A stretch of 64,000 nucleotides of DNA from Rhodovulum sp. GTDB lineage: Bacteria > Pseudomonadota > Alphaproteobacteria > Rhodobacterales > Rhodobacteraceae. Every line of letters starts with the position of its first letter. Position 1 is the first letter of the stretch. Positions 62,039-64,000 of this stretch are shown here, in pieces. The notes under the pieces are model-generated. The model saw only the letters and a list, made by a program, of their open reading frames with translations, had not been told where the DNA came from and made no database searches. The stretch lies in assembly GCA_002706605.1 (NCBI GenBank), contig PALT01000005.1, forward strand, positions 1-64,000, read 5' to 3'. A program made the position numbers and the translations under genes.

Positions 62039-63304
62039 ATGAAAGACGTAGATGATATCGCCGCTGTGATGGTTGATCTGGGACGCCGTGCGCGTGCCGC
62101 TGCGAATGAACTGGCCTTTGCGGATCCAGCGGCGAAACGTCTGGCGATTGAGGCGGCCGCCGATGCGGTGATGGCCCGCGCCGAAGAGATCAAGGCCGCC
62201 AACGCCAAGGACATGGAATTCGCCCGTGAAAAGGGTCTGTCAGGTGCGATGATCGACCGGCTGATGCTGGACGATGCGCGGATCGCGGCGATGGCGGGGG
62301 GGCTACGCACCGTTGCGGCGCAGGACGATCCGGTCGGGCAGGTGATGTCGGAGTGGGATCGGCCCTCGGGTCTGCACATCAAACGCGTGCGCACGCCCCT
62401 TGGCGTGATCGGCGTGATCTATGAAAGCCGTCCCAATGTGACGGCGGATGCCGGTGCTCTGTGCCTCAAGGCCGGGAATGCCGTGATCCTGCGCGGTGGC
62501 TCGGAAAGTTTCCATAGTTCGGGCGTGATCCATTCTTGTTTGCAGGACGGGCTGCGCGCCGCCGGTCTGCCCGAGGACGCGATCCAACGCGTGCCGACCC
62601 GTGATCGCGCGGCGGTGGCGGAACTGCTGCGGATGACGGATTTTGTCGACGTGATCGTGCCCCGTGGCGGCAAGGGCCTTGTCGGTCTGGTTCAGCGTGA
62701 GGCCCGCGTGCCCGTGTTCGCCCACCTAGAGGGCATCGTGCACATCTATCTGGACAAGGACGCCGATCCGCAAAAGGCGATGGATGTGGTGATGAACGCG
62801 AAAACGCGGCGCACGGGCATCTGTGGCGCGGCGGAATGTCTGTTGATCCACAAGGATCTGGTCTACGGTCTGGGCGGGGATATCATCCGCGCGCTGGTCG
62901 AGGCGGGCGTGCGGGTGCATGCCGATCCGACATTGGCCACCATTGAGGGCACCACGCCCGCGACGGACGCCGATTGGGGACGCGAATATCTGGACATGGA
63001 TATCGCGGCCAAGGTTGTCGAGGATGTCGATGGCGCGATTGAGCACATCCGCACCTTTAGCAGCAGCCACACCGATTGCGTGATCACCGAGGATGACGCG
63101 GTGGCCGACCGGTTCTTTACCCGTCTGGACAGTGCGATCCTGATGCGCAACGCCTCGACCCAGTTTGCCGATGGTGGCGAATTCGGGATGGGCGCAGAGA
63201 TCGGCATCGCGACGGGCAAAATGCACGCCCGTGGCCCCGTGGGGGCCGAGCAATTGACCAGCTTCAAATACATCGTGGTCGGTCAGGGCACCGTGCGTCC
63301 CTAA
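62039..63304 (+). CDS. proA: Glutamate-5-semialdehyde dehydrogenase
   Basis: A 421-residue gamma-glutamyl phosphate reductase, the second step of proline synthesis, using NADPH. Motifs are [30 protein letters not shown], the catalytic Cys region [15 protein letters not shown], and the late signature [19 protein letters not shown]. An AAAGG site lies eight bases before the ATG. Confidence 0.96.
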   Translation: MKDVDDIAAVMVDLGRRARAAANELAFADPAAKRLAIEAAADAVMARAEEIKAANAKDMEFAREKGLSGAMIDRLMLDDARIAAMAGGLRTVAAQDDPVGQVMSEWDRPSGLHIKRVRTPLGVIGVIYESRPNVTADAGALCLKAGNAVILRGGSESFHSSGVIHSCLQDGLRAAGLPEDAIQRVPTRDRAAVAELLRMTDFVDVIVPRGGKGLVGLVQREARVPVFAHLEGIVHIYLDKDADPQKAMDVVMNAKTRRTGICGAAECLLIHKDLVYGLGGDIIRALVEAGVRVHADPTLATIEGTTPATDADWGREYLDMDIAAKVVEDVDGAIEHIRTFSSSHTDCVITEDDAVADRFFTRLDSAILMRNASTQFADGGEFGMGAEIGIATGKMHARGPVGAEQLTSFKYIVVGQGTVRP

Positions 63305-63307
63305 GCC

Positions 63308-63910
63308 CTAGAACGTCAGGCGGATCGCCCCATCACTCAGGTCCGTCTGCAACCGCCGTCCCGCCGCGCGCAATGCACCGGGGACCAGCGCGAATTGCAC
63401 CTCGGCCGCCGACAGGCCGGGGGCCGGCGCGGCCTCGGCCATCTGGCCCCAGGCCGCAGGATCGGTGTCGATGCGTTCGCCCGTCGCATGGATGGTCCAA
63501 CCGGTATCAGTACAGGTCAGGGTGATTTCGCCACCACGGGGCAGGGCGGTTTCAACGCACATCACCAACAAGAGGGCCAGTTTCGCCTCAACCCGCCGGA
63601 TCGCCTTGGGCAGGTCACAACGCATCGTCAGGCGCGGGCCGGTGAACATGGCGGTTGCGGCCTCGGACACCTCGGACCCTTTGACCACCGCATCCGTGGA
63701 CGCCGCGCCAAAGGCCAGACGGAACACGCGAATCCGCGTATGGGCGTTCTGGACGCTGTCGCGGATCAGGTCGAATTCAGGCCCCGAACTATTCGACATC
63801 ATCTCAAGCAGTTCCAACCCATTGCCGATTGCGCCCAGAGGGCTGATAAGGTCATGACAGATCCGCGATCCAATCAGGGCGTTTACATCAGGCGAACCGG
63901 TATGGGTCAT
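63308..63910 (-). CDS. chpT: Histidine phosphotransferase ChpT
   Basis: A 200-residue histidine phosphotransferase of the CtrA phosphorelay. The phospho-accepting His is in SRICHDLISPLGAIGNGLELL near residue 19, and a degenerate ATPase-like domain follows. ChpT shuttles phosphate from CckA to CtrA and CpdR in alphaproteobacteria, controlling motility and cell-cycle genes. Its stop faces the convergent proA stop (3-base gap). An AAGGA site precedes the ATG. Confidence 0.92.
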   Translation of the reverse strand: MTHTGSPDVNALIGSRICHDLISPLGAIGNGLELLEMMSNSSGPEFDLIRDSVQNAHTRIRVFRLAFGAASTDAVVKGSEVSEAATAMFTGPRLTMRCDLPKAIRRVEAKLALLLVMCVETALPRGGEITLTCTDTGWTIHATGERIDTDPAAWGQMAEAAPAPGLSAAEVQFALVPGALRAAGRRLQTDLSDGAIRLTF

Positions 63911-63942
63911 GGCAATTCCTTTAACGACAGGCGGCCGAATTC

Positions 63943-64000
63943 ATGAGCGATTTGAACGACTTTCTGGAACCGGGCCAATTCGTGCGTCATCCCGAACGCG
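63943..64000 (+). CDS. DUF3553 protein, 3'-truncated by window edge
   Basis: Only the first 19 codons are visible: MSDLNDFLEPGQFVRHPER. This opening matches the small DUF3553 proteins of Rhodobacteraceae. It is divergent from chpT with 32 bases between the start codons. Function is unknown and the rest of the gene lies beyond the window. Confidence 0.65.
   Translation, partial: MSDLNDFLEPGQFVRHPER

Overview
The window is about 64 kb of high-GC, densely packed DNA. It most resembles a marine alphaproteobacterium of the Rhodobacteraceae (Roseobacter group). This is inferred from a ChpT-type phosphotransferase gene next to a DUF3553 start, a ribosomal protein L21 with a long C-terminal extension, a corrinoid/folate methyl-transfer operon of the kind found in this family, and many TRAP, tripartite-tricarboxylate and ABC uptake systems. 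No rRNA, CRISPR array, insertion sequence or prophage was seen. Two tRNA genes are present: Gly-CCC and Ser-CGA.

Layout. 1-3485: end of zwf, then pgl and pgi (upper sugar metabolism). 3570-4256: tRNA-Gly and a secreted fasciclin protein. 4392-9038: a five-gene minus-strand operon for methyl-tetrahydrofolate/corrinoid chemistry, probably part of a split B12-dependent methionine synthase; two of its genes are small and uncharacterised. 9289-11189: exopolyphosphatase and 23S rRNA methyltransferase. 11214-12659: a soluble globin-type chemoreceptor. 12818-15636: four adjacent genes for secreted cysteine-containing proteins. 15918-27236: a catabolic locus for an unknown nitrogen compound, with a carbamoylase-type hydrolase, a GntR/FCD regulator, a DUF1028 protein, a peptide-type ABC importer containing a permease-ATPase fusion, a diaminopropionate ammonia-lyase-like enzyme, an M24 hydrolase and an Asp/Glu-racemase-type enzyme. 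Four near-identical 14-bp palindromes flank both divergent promoter regions. 27242-33900: a hydrolase remnant, a PAS-LuxR regulator and a branched-chain-amino-acid-type ABC importer ending in an alpha/beta hydrolase.

33974-38712: a minus-strand cluster with an AMP-forming CoA ligase, an ECHDC3-like crotonase, an OsmC protein, a DmdA/GcvT-like methyltransferase and an Lrp regulator. 38885-49366: a ten-gene minus-strand operon combining a 2-hydroxyacid dehydrogenase, an RraA-like aldolase, a TctABC importer with a second TctC, an amidohydrolase, a TRAP transporter and an SMP-30 lactonase, controlled by a divergent LysR gene. 50482-55285: an FMN reductase, a second LysR, YjdM, a semialdehyde dehydrogenase and a second Lrp. 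55286-56422: an AT-richer patch beside tRNA-Ser holding a decayed copy of the yjdM start region and one small putative zinc protein. 56657-64000: housekeeping synteny rplU-rpmA-GNAT-GNAT-obgE-proB-proA-chpT and the start of a DUF3553 gene.

Functionally the window is mostly scavenging and catabolism of small organic solutes, each module built from an importer, a few hydrolases or lyases and a local regulator, set between conserved housekeeping blocks. All functional names rest on motif recognition by eye; no database search was run.
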